From NCBI GenBank assembly GCA_964590135.1, contig CAZPVX010000028.1, forward strand, positions 1 to 64,000: a stretch of DNA of 64,000 nucleotides. The letters are read 5' to 3'. The notes beneath the pieces are model-generated. The model was given only the letters and a program-made list of their open reading frames with translations, was not told the origin of the DNA and ran no database searches. Below are positions 35,023-43,806 of this stretch, one piece after another. The stretch comes from JBDHWI01 sp964590135 (lineage in GTDB: Bacteria > Chloroflexota > Anaerolineae > J036 > Brachytrichaceae). The translations under genes were made by a program, and so were the position numbers. Position 1 is the first letter of the stretch, and the number at the start of each line of letters is the position of its first letter.

Positions 35023-35101
35023 TCGATGACATGCCCAGCTTAAAAATGACATGATCGTGAAGTGCAAGGATGTTGAGGACATGAAGTCATAGATTCAAGA
35101 G

Positions 35102-35557
35102 ATGATTGAGCCTGACGCGCGCGTGCTAATCTGCTTAATCAGCCATCCGCGCGATCTGGAGATTGCGCGCTGGGATCACTGGTATCGCATCCCGGTGCGC
35201 CATGCGCCGGCGGATTACCTCGCCGACTATCTCGCGTTCTACCTCACCCAGCGCTTCGGCGATGAAAAATGGGCCATCCACGAATATGCTCGAGTGCGCG
35301 GGCATGAGTTGGTGCGCCGCGTCGATCTCTTCCCCGAATCGCCGGCGCACCCGCGTGCCAACGACCTGTATTACAGAATGCAGCTGGAGCCGCTCCAGCG
35401 CCTGCCCCGCCCCATCCCCTCACTGCGCTGGCGGCGCATCGCCTTCATCCAAACCACTGGCGACCGCTTCATGCACGCGCTGGAGATCAGCGAGCTTACC
35501 GCGCACAGCAACCGCTTCGTGACGTTGCTGGATGACGAAGAGCCAGACGACGCGTGA
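35102..35557 (+). CDS. Conserved-looking protein of unknown function
   Basis: 151 aa from ATG 35102. No signal peptide or membrane helix. Charged and Trp/Tyr-rich (RDLEIARWDHWYRIPVRHAP; YLAFYLTQRFGDEKWAIHEY; PSLRWRRIAFIQTTGDRFMH). The end is acidic (DDEEPDDA). Codon use matches neighbours. The repeated pattern of basic-aromatic strands could be nucleic-acid binding, but that is only a guess; no family recognised. It sits between the transporter and the aminohydrolase gene, with about 85 bp after it. Confidence 0.6.
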   Translation: MIEPDARVLICLISHPRDLEIARWDHWYRIPVRHAPADYLADYLAFYLTQRFGDEKWAIHEYARVRGHELVRRVDLFPESPAHPRANDLYYRMQLEPLQRLPRPIPSLRWRRIAFIQTTGDRFMHALEISELTAHSNRFVTLLDDEEPDDA

Positions 35558-35642
35558 TAATTTTGGGATGGATTCAGATTCATGTTCATGGTGTGCGATG
35601 ATCGTGCCGTGCGAATCAAATTAAAATCCATATTCCAAAGTC

Positions 35643-37007
35643 ATGTTGATCACCAACGGCACACTCGTCACCCTATCCGACGCCGGCATCATCGAAAACG
35701 GCGCGGTGTTGATTCGCGACGGTCTGATTGCCGACATCGGCCCAACCGACGAACTAACCAGCAAACACTCCTCGTCCTTGTCAAGCAATTCACAATCCAA
35801 AATCGACGATCCAGAATCGATCGATGCCGGCGGCAAGTTCATCCTGCCCGGCAACATCTGCGCACACACCCACTTCTATGGCGCGTTCGCGCGCGGCATA
35901 GCGGTGCCCGGAGCGCCGGCGCGCAACTTCATTGAAATCCTGCAAAAGCTGTGGTGGAAGCTCGACCGCGCGCTCGACCTGGATGGCGCAAAATATTCGG
36001 CGCTGGTTTGCCTGATCGATGCGATCAAGCACGGCACGACGACGCTGATCGACCATCACGCCAGCCCAAATGCGATCGAAGGCTCGCTCGACGCCATCGC
36101 CGGCGCAGTCAACCAGAGCGGGCTGCGCGCAGCGCTGTGCTACGAAGTAACTGACCGCAACGGCAAGGACGGCGCGCGGCGTGGCATCGCGGAGAATCTG
36201 CGCTTCGCAAAGGCAAGCACCACGTCGGTGAAGGCAGCCATGGGCATCCATGCCGGATTTACTGTGGACGACGACACGCTGGATGCAGCCGTCGGCGCGG
36301 CACAAGACGCCGGCCTGCCGATTCACATGCATGTTGCCGAGGACCGCTTTGGCGAGGCAGACAGCGTGACCCAGTATGGCCTGTCGGTTGTGGAGCGTCT
36401 GGCGCGACACGGCGCACTAGGCAGTCACACCATCGCCGCGCACTGCATCCACATCAATGACCTCGAAATCGACCTGTTGGGCGAAGCCGGCGCAAAGGTG
36501 ACTCACCAGCCGCGCAGCAACATGAACAACGCGGTGGGCGTGGCGCATGTGCCTACGATGCTGGCGCATGGCCTGTGCGTCGGCCTCGGCAACGACGGCT
36601 TCAGCAATGATGCCTTCGCCGAAATGAAGGTGTGCGACATGCTGCACAAGGTCATCACTGGCGACCCGCGCACAATGGGCGCAGACAAGGTTGTGCAGAT
36701 GGCCTATGCCAATAATGCAGAGATCGCGCGGTTGTTCTGGCCGGCGATGCATGGCACGCTGGAGATCGGCCAGCCGGCGGATGTGATCTTGATGGACTAT
36801 CGGCCATTCACGCCGTTGAGTGCTGCCAACCTGCCCTGGCACATGCTCTTTGGCATGAGTGGCGGCATGGTCACACACACCATTTGCAATGGTCATCTGC
36901 TGATGGCTGATCGCACGCTGCTCACACTGGATGAAGCCGAGATCACTGCGAAGGCGAAGGAAGCGGCGATGCGCGCCTGGCAAAACGTGCAGGAAATGAA
37001 GGATTAG
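35643..37007 (+). CDS. ssnA: SsnA-like aminohydrolase (amidohydrolase superfamily)
   Basis: 454 aa from ATG 35643. Metal-dependent Atz/TrzN-type deaminase family, close in layout to SsnA. Motifs: NICAHTHFYGAFARG (metal His75/His77), DHHASP, GIHAGFTVDD, HMHVAEDR, AHCIHIND and GLGNDGFSND. Family members deaminate or hydrolyse nucleobase-like rings. The preceding nucleoside importer supports a salvage or catabolic role. An unusual Ser-rich insertion of about 17 residues (about 43-59) corresponds to an AT-rich repeat in the DNA (35786-35825). The exact substrate is not known. Confidence 0.82.
   Translation: MLITNGTLVTLSDAGIIENGAVLIRDGLIADIGPTDELTSKHSSSLSSNSQSKIDDPESIDAGGKFILPGNICAHTHFYGAFARGIAVPGAPARNFIEILQKLWWKLDRALDLDGAKYSALVCLIDAIKHGTTTLIDHHASPNAIEGSLDAIAGAVNQSGLRAALCYEVTDRNGKDGARRGIAENLRFAKASTTSVKAAMGIHAGFTVDDDTLDAAVGAAQDAGLPIHMHVAEDRFGEADSVTQYGLSVVERLARHGALGSHTIAAHCIHINDLEIDLLGEAGAKVTHQPRSNMNNAVGVAHVPTMLAHGLCVGLGNDGFSNDAFAEMKVCDMLHKVITGDPRTMGADKVVQMAYANNAEIARLFWPAMHGTLEIGQPADVILMDYRPFTPLSAANLPWHMLFGMSGGMVTHTICNGHLLMADRTLLTLDEAEITAKAKEAAMRAWQNVQEMKD
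35786..35825. repeat. AT-rich interspersed repeat, copy 2, inside the ssnA-like frame
   Basis: The reverse complement reads GATTCTGGATCGTCGATTTT and on, aligning with 34985-35022. It is translated as part of a Ser/Asp-rich insertion just before the conserved DAGGK-LPG strand, and keeps the reading frame. Confidence 0.5.
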
Positions 37008-37029
37008 CCCTTGCGAAGGGATTACGCTA

Positions 37030-38763
37030 TCAACCCACGCAACGAAAATCCAGCACAGTCAATTGAATGCGGCGCTGACCATTCCATTCGCTCTCATCGA
37101 ATTGAAAGGCAAGATCGATGCAAACCTCATCGGCCAACTCAGTGATGCGCTCGCCCATGCGCCAGCCCACAGCTTCCCACGTCGCGATGTCATCTTTTAC
37201 GATCATGCGCAGGTGCGGCGGTGGACCGCTTTCGTTGCGACCCATGCGCACCGCCCCTTTTACCAACGCGCGCCGCGCAATGAACGTCGGTTTTGGGTTG
37301 CCCAAACCGTGCGGCTCAAACTGCTTGAGTTGATTGAGCAGATCGGTGGTCACCTGCGCCAGGTCAAATTCGGCATCGGCACGGATGGCGCGCTGCCAGC
37401 CATCCGCCGGCTGCTCGCGCTCGGCCACGCCAAGCAGACAATGTCGCAACTCAGCCAGTCTGTCCTCGGTCGTGGTGAAGCCAGCGGCTGCTCCGTGCCC
37501 GCCATGCTTCAACAACAGCGTCTCGCACTCATCCAACGCTTGCGTGATATGGAAGCCATTCACACTGCGGCACGAGCCGCGCGCCTCGCCCGTTTCACGG
37601 TCGATGCTGACGACGACCGCCGGCCGGTAATACTTTTCCATTAGTCGCGCTGCCGCCAGGCCGATCACGCCGGCATTGAATGACTCTGACGCGGCAAACA
37701 GCAGCGCCGGCACTTTCTCATCCTCTGCGCCACTCAGCGCCAGTTTCTCTGCATCGCGTGCCATTGCCGCAGTGATGCCCTGGCGCTCGCCATTTTGCCG
37801 GTTCAATTGCAATGCCAACGCATTCGCAGTCTCTTTGTCTTCAGTAACGAGCAACTCATACGCTGCCCGCGCATTGTCCAGCCGGCCCGCCGCGTTCAAG
37901 CGCGGACCGATGGCAAAGCCAATCTGGCCGGCAGTGACTGCGCCCTTGCGCAAGCCGGCCGCCTGCATGAGCGCGGCGATGCCCACACGCGGCGCGTAGT
38001 TGATTTTCTGCAGGCCGGCGCCCACCAGCCGACGGTTCTCGCCGGTCAGTCGCACCACGTCGGCCACCGTGCCAATGGCAACGTAGTCGAGTAATGCGCT
38101 TACGCTTAAGCCATTGCGCGGCATGCCCCGCCGGCCAGCCTCGCTCAACAGGGCCTGCGCCAGCCGCAACGCCACGCCGACGCCGGCAAGATGCTTGAAC
38201 CCATACCTGCAATCTGCCCGTTTTGGGTCGATCACTGCCAGCGCATCAGGGATGCGCTCATCTTCGAGGTCATGGTGATCGGTAACGATCAAATCAAGGC
38301 TAATCGCGCGGGCATGCTCCGCTTCCTTGAAGGCGCGCGCGCCGCAATCGACCGTAATGATGAGCGACACGCCCTGCCCTTTCAACATATCCAACGCCGC
38401 GCTGTTCAGGCCATAGCCCTCTTCAAAGCGGTCAGGGATGTAGACGCGAGCCTGGGTATTCAGCGCGTCCAACGTGCGCTTCATCAGCGCGCAACTGGTC
38501 ACACCATCGCAGTCGTAATCGCCATAGATGGCGATCTGCTCGCCCTGCGCAATTGCGTCGAGGATGCGATCGACTGCCTTTGCCATATCGGCCAGATCCA
38601 TGGGATCGGGCTTTGGATACTCGCCAGTGAGAAAGGCGCGCGCATCAGCCGGGTCAGTGTAGCCGCGCGCGTAGAGCGTCTGCGCGGTGAGTGGGTGCAA
38701 GTCGTTGAGCGCGGCCAGAAATTCAGGTGGCGCCGGCGGGGCAATGATCCATTCGGCCTTCAT
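37030..38763 (-). CDS. recJ: Single-stranded-DNA-specific exonuclease RecJ
   Basis: 577 aa, usual RecJ length. 5'-3' ssDNA exonuclease in recombination and mismatch repair. DHH-family motifs: IYGDYDCDGVTS (DYDCDG at 82-87), TVDCGARAF and VTDHHDLED (DHH at 162-164). The DHHA1 domain follows (GEARGSCRSVNGFHITQAL; KHGGHGAAAGFT), and an OB-like C-terminal domain (FEPHGLGNPKPTF). Start ATG 38763. Convergent with the ssnA-like gene, 22 bp between stops including a short CCCTT/AAGGG hairpin (37008-37020). Confidence 0.95.
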   Translation of the reverse strand: MKAEWIIAPPAPPEFLAALNDLHPLTAQTLYARGYTDPADARAFLTGEYPKPDPMDLADMAKAVDRILDAIAQGEQIAIYGDYDCDGVTSCALMKRTLDALNTQARVYIPDRFEEGYGLNSAALDMLKGQGVSLIITVDCGARAFKEAEHARAISLDLIVTDHHDLEDERIPDALAVIDPKRADCRYGFKHLAGVGVALRLAQALLSEAGRRGMPRNGLSVSALLDYVAIGTVADVVRLTGENRRLVGAGLQKINYAPRVGIAALMQAAGLRKGAVTAGQIGFAIGPRLNAAGRLDNARAAYELLVTEDKETANALALQLNRQNGERQGITAAMARDAEKLALSGAEDEKVPALLFAASESFNAGVIGLAAARLMEKYYRPAVVVSIDRETGEARGSCRSVNGFHITQALDECETLLLKHGGHGAAAGFTTTEDRLAELRHCLLGVAEREQPADGWQRAIRADAEFDLAQVTTDLLNQLKQFEPHGLGNPKPTFIARRALVKGAVRMGRNESGPPPHLRMIVKDDIATWEAVGWRMGERITELADEVCIDLAFQFDESEWNGQRRIQLTVLDFRCVG

Positions 38764-38775
38764 GGAAAAATAGTT

Positions 38776-38799
38776 GAGTCCACCTTTTCAGGTGGACTC
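38776..38799 (-). terminator. Intrinsic terminator for the DUF4870-like gene
   Basis: Perfect 9-bp stem GAGTCCACC (38776-38784) / GGTGGACTC (38791-38799). Read on the minus strand it is followed by a T-rich run (AACTATTTTT). It lies between the stop at 38812 and the recJ start at 38763. Confidence 0.85.
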
Positions 38800-38811
38800 C
38801 ATCTTATCAGC

Positions 38812-39240
38812 CTAGATCCACTTTTGATTCCGGCAAAAGTCGGTCACAAGGGGGATGCTGAAATGTTTGCCCTGATATGCCTGATAGGCATAGTAGAGCG
38901 TGATGCCCAGCCACACCAGCGGCACAATGCACCCGATGATGGGGATCAGGCCGATGATGAAGCCGGCGATGAGCAACACCACGCCCAGCGCGATGCTCTG
39001 CACGGCATGAAGGCGCAGGAAGGAGTTGTTCTTCATCGAATCGGACACCAGGATGACGATGCCGATGATGGGGATGGGATACGTCAGCGCGGCCAGCAGC
39101 CTGTCATTGCCACCCTCGGTTGCAACAGGCGCAGAATCGATGACGTTCTCGACTGCGGTTGGAGTTGCGTCAACTGGGGATGGAGCCGGCTCGGGCTGCG
39201 ATGCCGGTTCAGGATTGTTGGGGGTTGGTTCACTTGCCAT
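38812..39240 (-). CDS. Small DUF4870-like membrane protein
   Basis: 142 aa from ATG 39240, with AGGAG about 10 nt upstream. The open frame continues upstream without a plausible start. The N-terminal ~45 residues are Pro/Thr/Glu-rich and probably disordered. Then come three hydrophobic segments (LLAALTYPIPIIGIVILVSD; IALGVVLLIAGFIIGLIPII; VPLVWLGITLYYAYQAYQG) with the intervening FLRLHAVQSIAL motif typical of DUF4870/Tic20-like small membrane proteins. Function unknown. Followed by a clear terminator; divergent from the methyltransferase gene. Confidence 0.8.
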   Translation of the reverse strand: MASEPTPNNPEPASQPEPAPSPVDATPTAVENVIDSAPVATEGGNDRLLAALTYPIPIIGIVILVSDSMKNNSFLRLHAVQSIALGVVLLIAGFIIGLIPIIGCIVPLVWLGITLYYAYQAYQGKHFSIPLVTDFCRNQKWI

Positions 39241-39340
39241 TCTTGCCTGTATCTCCTTGCTCGCCAATCGCAGGCGCCGGCGAGCGAATGTAATTGTAGG
39301 ACATACGCGCCCTTTTTGTTGACAGCCAAATGACTGAAAG

Positions 39341-40078
39341 ATGACCATTACAATCGCGCTGGCAATGCGAGATGTTTTGATCGTGCTTGCAACCCTTGGC
39401 TTCATCGCGCTGGCCGGCCTGTTTTTGTATTGGCAACTGGTCGTGGCTGAAGGCGCATATCTCGGCACGCGCATCGTAACGCTGCTGTACGACCGTTTTG
39501 CGCCGCGCTACGACCGCGTGAAGCAATACGACAAGGCCGGTGATGCACGGATGCTGGCAGAACCAGTGTTGCGACATGCGCAGGCTTCGTCCCCTCCGCC
39601 TGCGGGGAAGGGGTCAGGGGTGATGGTCTTGGACGTTGCCACCGGAACAGGCCGGCTACCCGAAGCGCTGCTGTTGCAACCGCGCTTCACCGGCCGTATC
39701 GTGGCGCTGGATGCCAGCGCCGGCATGCTGGCGCTGGCGCGCGAAAAGCTCGGACAACACAGCGATCGTATTGAATTCATCCAACGTGACGCGCACACGC
39801 TGCCCTACCCCGATGCTGCGTTCGATGTGGTGACCTGCGTTGAAGCGCTGGAGTTCATGCGCGATTGGCGCGGCGCGGCGCGCGAGATGCTGCGCGTGCT
39901 GAAACCCGGCGGGCTGCTCATGCTGAGCAACCGCATCGGCCCGGATGCCTGGAAGCTGCCCGGACGCGCAGTGCCAACAGCTGCATTTTGCGATTGGCTG
40001 CGCGACGCCGGCGTGCAGCACATTGAGCGCCGCGCCTGGCTGATCGATTACGATCTGGTGACTGGAATAAAATCGTAA
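39341..40078 (+). CDS. Membrane-anchored SAM-dependent methyltransferase
   Basis: 245 aa from ATG 39341. N-terminal membrane helix (VLIVLATLGFIALAGLFLYW). UbiE/Methyltransf_11-type core: FAPRYDRVKQYD, motif I VMVLDVATGTGRLPEAL, IVALDASAGML, and VLKPGGLLMLSNRIG. Just before motif I sits a Pro/Gly-rich insertion (SSPPPAGKGSG) that matches a dispersed G/C-rich repeat in the DNA at 39591-39622, kept in frame. The acceptor is unknown; a lipid or membrane substrate is plausible given the helix. It ends 2 bp before the M20 peptidase gene, likely one transcript. Confidence 0.83.
   Translation: MTITIALAMRDVLIVLATLGFIALAGLFLYWQLVVAEGAYLGTRIVTLLYDRFAPRYDRVKQYDKAGDARMLAEPVLRHAQASSPPPAGKGSGVMVLDVATGTGRLPEALLLQPRFTGRIVALDASAGMLALAREKLGQHSDRIEFIQRDAHTLPYPDAAFDVVTCVEALEFMRDWRGAAREMLRVLKPGGLLMLSNRIGPDAWKLPGRAVPTAAFCDWLRDAGVQHIERRAWLIDYDLVTGIKS
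39591..39622. repeat. Dispersed G/C-rich repeat, copy 3, inside the methyltransferase frame
   Basis: CCCCTCCGCCTGCGGGGAAG followed by GGGTCAGGGGTG. Same architecture as the copies at 19197 and 30550 (pyrimidine arm, short loop, purine arm, GGGGTG tail), but in coding sequence. Confidence 0.55.
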
Positions 40079-40080
40079 TC

Positions 40081-41442
40081 ATGCTCAATCAAGCGCTTGC
40101 CTATGCCCGCGAACACCGCGCCAAATTCCTGGACGACCTGCTCGAATACCTCGCCATCCCCAGCGTGAGCGCGCAACCCGAACACGCCCGCGACATGAAG
40201 ATGGCCGCGCTCTGGCTGGCCGAACATCTGCGCGACATCGGTGTGAACGCCGAGGTGATGGAGACGCAAGGACATCCGCTCGTGTATGGCGAATGGAAGA
40301 GCCAGCACCCGCACGCGCCGACCGTGCTGATCTACGGTCATTTTGATGTGCAGCCGGCGGAGCCTTTCGAGCTATGGAACAGCGACCCTTTCAAGCCGGA
40401 AGTGCGCGATGGCTTCATCTATGCGCGCGGCGCCGACGACAACAAAGGCCAGCACCTCGCGCACATCAAAGCGGTCGAATCCCTCTTGAAATGCGAGGGC
40501 ACGCTGCCAGTGAATGTGAAGTTCCTGATCGAGGGCGAGGAAGAGATCGGCAGCGCGAATCTCAGCGAGTTCATTGCAGGGCACAAGGATTTGCTGGCCT
40601 GCGACTGCGCCATGATCAGCGACGGCGCGCTATTCAGTCTCACCCAACCGATAGTGACCTATGGCTTGCGCGGCCTGGTCGGCCTCGAAGTGCATGTGCG
40701 CGCGCTCGACCATGACGTGCATAGCGGACATTACGGCGGCAACGTGCAGAATCCGGCCATCGCGCTGGCGCAGTTGCTGGCCACAGTGAAGGACGCGCAG
40801 GGGCGTGTATTGATCGACGGGTTCTACGATGACGTGCGGACGCTGAGCGAAGCTGAGCGCGAGGAGATCGCACGCGTGCCATGGGGCGAGGCCGAGATTC
40901 GCCGCGAAACGGGCGCACTGACCGTGCTCGGCGACCCTGACTTCACGCCCAACGAGCGGCGCGGCGCGCGCCCGACATTCGAGGTCAATGGGATGTGGAG
41001 TGGCTATACCGGCGCCGGCGGCAAGACCATCATCCCCGCCACCGCCCACGCCAAGATCACCTGCCGGCTGGTGCCGCATCAGGATCCAATGAAGGTGGGC
41101 GCTGCGGTGAAGACGCACCTGTTGAAGCATGCGCCGGCCGGCGTGACAGTCGAGGTGGATATGCGTGGCGGGTCGCCGGCGTCACTGGTGGACCGCGATG
41201 CGCCCCAGATGCAAGCCGCCATCGATGCGGCAACCGCCACCTACGGCAATGCACCCTACTTTGAGCTGGAAGGCGGTTCGATTCCGGTGGTGCATGATTT
41301 CATCACGCAATTGCAAAAGCCGGTGCTGCTGCTCGGCTTCGGCCTGCCCGATGATGCCATTCACTCACCCAACGAACGATATGCCATCGAATGCTTCGAG
41401 AAAGGCATTGAGGCAAGCATTCGATTTTTAAGCGCGCTATAA
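40081..41442 (+). CDS. M20-family metallopeptidase (dipeptidase)
   Basis: 453 aa. Zinc di/tripeptidase or carboxypeptidase fold. Motifs: VLIYGHFDVQPAEP (His87, Asp89), the bridging Asp120 in YARGADDNKGQ, IEGEEEIGS with the catalytic Glu, a dimerisation domain near DHDVHSGHYGGNVQNPA, and the final metal His in DAIHSPNERY. No signal peptide, so cytoplasmic. Together with the opp importer and oligoendopeptidase nearby it fits intracellular breakdown of imported peptides. Ends at a strong terminator shared with the opp operon. Confidence 0.92.
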   Translation: MLNQALAYAREHRAKFLDDLLEYLAIPSVSAQPEHARDMKMAALWLAEHLRDIGVNAEVMETQGHPLVYGEWKSQHPHAPTVLIYGHFDVQPAEPFELWNSDPFKPEVRDGFIYARGADDNKGQHLAHIKAVESLLKCEGTLPVNVKFLIEGEEEIGSANLSEFIAGHKDLLACDCAMISDGALFSLTQPIVTYGLRGLVGLEVHVRALDHDVHSGHYGGNVQNPAIALAQLLATVKDAQGRVLIDGFYDDVRTLSEAEREEIARVPWGEAEIRRETGALTVLGDPDFTPNERRGARPTFEVNGMWSGYTGAGGKTIIPATAHAKITCRLVPHQDPMKVGAAVKTHLLKHAPAGVTVEVDMRGGSPASLVDRDAPQMQAAIDAATATYGNAPYFELEGGSIPVVHDFITQLQKPVLLLGFGLPDDAIHSPNERYAIECFEKGIEASIRFLSAL

Positions 41443-41445
41443 GCA

Positions 41446-41476
41446 AAAAACCCGACTTCCTGGAAGTCGGGTTTTT
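41446..41476. terminator. Bidirectional intrinsic terminator (M20 gene / opp operon)
   Basis: A perfect 15-bp inverted repeat, AAAAACCCGACTTCC (41446-41460) with its complement at 41462-41476, gives A/T runs on both sides and a GC-rich stem. It sits between the convergent M20 peptidase and oppF genes. Confidence 0.95.
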
Positions 41477-41543
41477 GATGCGCTGTAATCGCAGCTTTCG
41501 CGGCCGAAGTGGCAGCTTTCCAATCGAAAGCGCCGAATCACCC

Positions 41544-42578
41544 TTACGCAACCCGCGCGCCAGTCACTTTCTCTTGCTCGACCTGCGCCTTCGCCACGTG
41601 GCACGCGACGAGGTGACCCGGCTTCAACGCCTCCAGCGGCGGCTCAACCGTCTTGCAGATGTCGATGACAAACGGGCAGCGCGTGTGGAAGCGGCAGCCG
41701 CTTGGCGGATTCACCGGCGATGGCACATCGCCCTGCAGGATCATGCGCTCACGTTTCAGCGTCGGGTCAGGCATGGGGATGGCCGACAGCAGCGCCTCGG
41801 TGTAGGGATGCAGCGGATCATGGAAGAGCGACTCGCGATCCGTCAACTCCATCATCTTACCGAGGTACATCACGCCAACGCGGTCGCTGATGTGCTCTAC
41901 CACGCTCAGGTTGTGCGCGATGAACAGATATGTCAGGCCAAACTCACCTTGCAGATCCTTGAGAATGTTCAGCACCTGCGACTGGATCGACACGTCGAGC
42001 GCAGAGACCGGCTCATCGCACACGATGAATTTGGGCTGCAGTGCGAGTGCGCGGGCGATGCCGATGCGCTGGCGCTGGCCGCCGGAGAACTCGTGCGGGT
42101 AGCGGCGCGCGTGATAGTCTTCGAGACCGACCTTCTTCAGCATCTCGATTACGACCTCGTTGCGCTTCTTCGCATCGCGCATGCCATGCACCAGCAGGCC
42201 CTCGCCGACGCTCTCACCGACCGGCATGCGCGGGTCAAGCGAGGAATATGGATCCTGGAAGATGATCTGCATATCGCGCCGAAGGGACTTCAGCTGACTG
42301 TCATTCACCTTGAAGACTTCCTTGCCTTCGAAAATGACTTTGCCGCCGGTCGCCGGCGTCAGCCGCAGAATCGTGCGGCCAACGGTCGTCTTGCCGCAGC
42401 CCGATTCACCCACCAGCCCCAGCGTCTCGCCCTTCTTCACGGTGAACGACACGCCATCGACGGCCTTTACATGCGCCACCGTCTTCTGCAGCAGGCCGCC
42501 CTTGATGGGAAAGTGCTTGACCAGGTCGGTGACTTGCACCAGGTCTTCGTGATTATTGAGGTTGCCGTTTGTGGTCAT
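41544..42578 (-). CDS. oppF: Oligopeptide ABC importer ATPase OppF
   Basis: 344 aa from ATG 42578. The frame runs further upstream through an AT-rich repeat, but ABC homology starts here (LVQVTDLVKHFPIKGG). Walker A GESGCGKTT, signature FSGGQRQRIGIARAL, Walker B FIVCDEPVSALDVS, and the C-terminal oligopeptide-specific segment PVNPPSGCRFHTRCP with clustered cysteines. Last gene of the oppABCDF set; forms the heterodimeric ATPase with OppD. The terminator lies about 70 bp downstream. Confidence 0.94.
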   Translation of the reverse strand: MTTNGNLNNHEDLVQVTDLVKHFPIKGGLLQKTVAHVKAVDGVSFTVKKGETLGLVGESGCGKTTVGRTILRLTPATGGKVIFEGKEVFKVNDSQLKSLRRDMQIIFQDPYSSLDPRMPVGESVGEGLLVHGMRDAKKRNEVVIEMLKKVGLEDYHARRYPHEFSGGQRQRIGIARALALQPKFIVCDEPVSALDVSIQSQVLNILKDLQGEFGLTYLFIAHNLSVVEHISDRVGVMYLGKMMELTDRESLFHDPLHPYTEALLSAIPMPDPTLKRERMILQGDVPSPVNPPSGCRFHTRCPFVIDICKTVEPPLEALKPGHLVACHVAKAQVEQEKVTGARVA

Positions 42579-42587
42579 CGAATGTGT

Positions 42588-42657
42588 TGCGGATTTGCGA
42601 TTGCGGACATCGCGATGAACTCCTCGCGCGCGCAATCTGCAAACCAAAATCAAAAAG
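42588..42657. repeat. AT-rich interspersed repeat, copy 3
   Basis: GATTTGCGATTGCGG units and CAAACCAAAATC fill the spacer between oppD and oppF, resembling the repeats at 34985 and 35786 but more decayed. Confidence 0.35.
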
Positions 42658-43698
42658 CTAATCGTAGAGCCAGGTGCGAACCCAGTGACCAGGTTCTATC
42701 TCGCGCAGTGGCGGCATCACGGTGCGGCACTTCTCGCGCGTGGCGCCTTCGCATGCGCGGCAACGCGGCTCGAAACGGCAGCCGGGCGGCGGGTTGAGCA
42801 GGTTCGGCACCGAGCCGGGGATCACGTCCAGCCGGCCGCGCACCTGTCCAAGCACCGGGATCGAGCCGAGCAGACCTTGCGTGTAGGGGTGCAACGGCCT
42901 GCTGAAGAGCGTCTTCACGTCGGCTTGCTCCACCACCTGGCCGGCGTACATCACCACCACGCGCTCGCACATCTCGGCCACCACGCCCATGTCGTGCGTG
43001 ATGAGCAAGATCGATGTGCCAGTCTTCTCTTTCAGGTCGCGCATCAGATCGAGGATCTGCGCCTGGATCGTCACGTCGAGCGCGGTGGTCGGCTCATCGG
43101 CGATCAGCAGTTCCGGCGCGCATGCCAGCGCCATCGCAATCATCACGCGCTGCGCCTGACCGCCCGAAATCTCGTGCGGATAGGAGTGCGCGCGCTTCTC
43201 CGGCGAGGGGATGCCAACCATGCGCAACAATTCCACCGCGCGCTTCCAGCCGGCCTCGCGCCCCAGATCCTGGTGAATGTTCAGCACCTCAGCCACCTGG
43301 TCGCCGATCTTGAAGACCGGGTTCAGGCAAGACGTGGGTTGCTGGAAGATCATCGAGATGCGATTGCCGCGAATCCTGGTCATCTCCTTTTCTGGCATTT
43401 CCAACAGGTTTTGCCCATCAAAGAAGATCTTGCCCTCGATGATTTTGCCCGGTTGGCCGACCAGCCGCATCACGGAGAGCGAAGTGACGCTCTTNNNNNN
43501 NNNNCTCTTGCCGCAGCCTGATTCGCCAACGATGCCGAGCGTCTCGCCGCGTTTCACATACAAGTCAACGCCGTCGACGGCCTTGACCACGCCGTCCTCG
43601 GTGTAGAAATAGGTTTTCAAGCCCTGGATATCGAGCATCAGATCGCTCTTCGCGCCGTTGCTCGCTGGGGCGGCTTTCGTCGCCGTTGCTACTGTCAT
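42658..43698 (-). CDS. oppD: Oligopeptide ABC importer ATPase OppD (10-N gap in Walker A)
   Basis: 346 codons as written. ATPase partner of OppF. Walker A GESGCGK is split by ten N; after the gap the sequence resumes KSVTSLSVMRL. The five bases AAGAG (minus strand) occur on both sides of the gap, so removing the N and one AAGAG restores a normal GCGKSVTS and shortens the product to 341 aa. Other motifs: ISGGQAQRVMIAMAL, LLIADEPTTALDVT, and the C-terminal LLNPPPGCRFEPRC cysteine cluster. Start ATG 43698. It follows oppC by about 110 bp. The gene is probably intact. Confidence 0.92.
   Translation of the reverse strand: MTVATATKAAPASNGAKSDLMLDIQGLKTYFYTEDGVVKAVDGVDLYVKRGETLGIVGESGCGKXXXXKSVTSLSVMRLVGQPGKIIEGKIFFDGQNLLEMPEKEMTRIRGNRISMIFQQPTSCLNPVFKIGDQVAEVLNIHQDLGREAGWKRAVELLRMVGIPSPEKRAHSYPHEISGGQAQRVMIAMALACAPELLIADEPTTALDVTIQAQILDLMRDLKEKTGTSILLITHDMGVVAEMCERVVVMYAGQVVEQADVKTLFSRPLHPYTQGLLGSIPVLGQVRGRLDVIPGSVPNLLNPPPGCRFEPRCRACEGATREKCRTVMPPLREIEPGHWVRTWLYD
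43495..43504. other. Assembly gap (10 N) with 5-nt flanking duplication inside oppD
   Basis: CTCTT precedes and follows the N run on the plus strand. Collapsing them gives the expected Walker A coding sequence, so the gap is probably artificial. Confidence 0.85.
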
Positions 43699-43806
43699 GC
43701 GTTACTCCTATAAAAGGTTCTTGCGAATAAGTGCTTAACGCTGCGCAATGGGGCGGAGAATAATCGCATCCCGCCGGCTGCGCAAGTCCAATCACATCAT
43801 TTACAT

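Noticed and set aside
41475..42797. A 440-codon plus-strand frame opposite oppF
   Set aside because: It starts in the terminator and runs through two genes and a repeat; no motifs.
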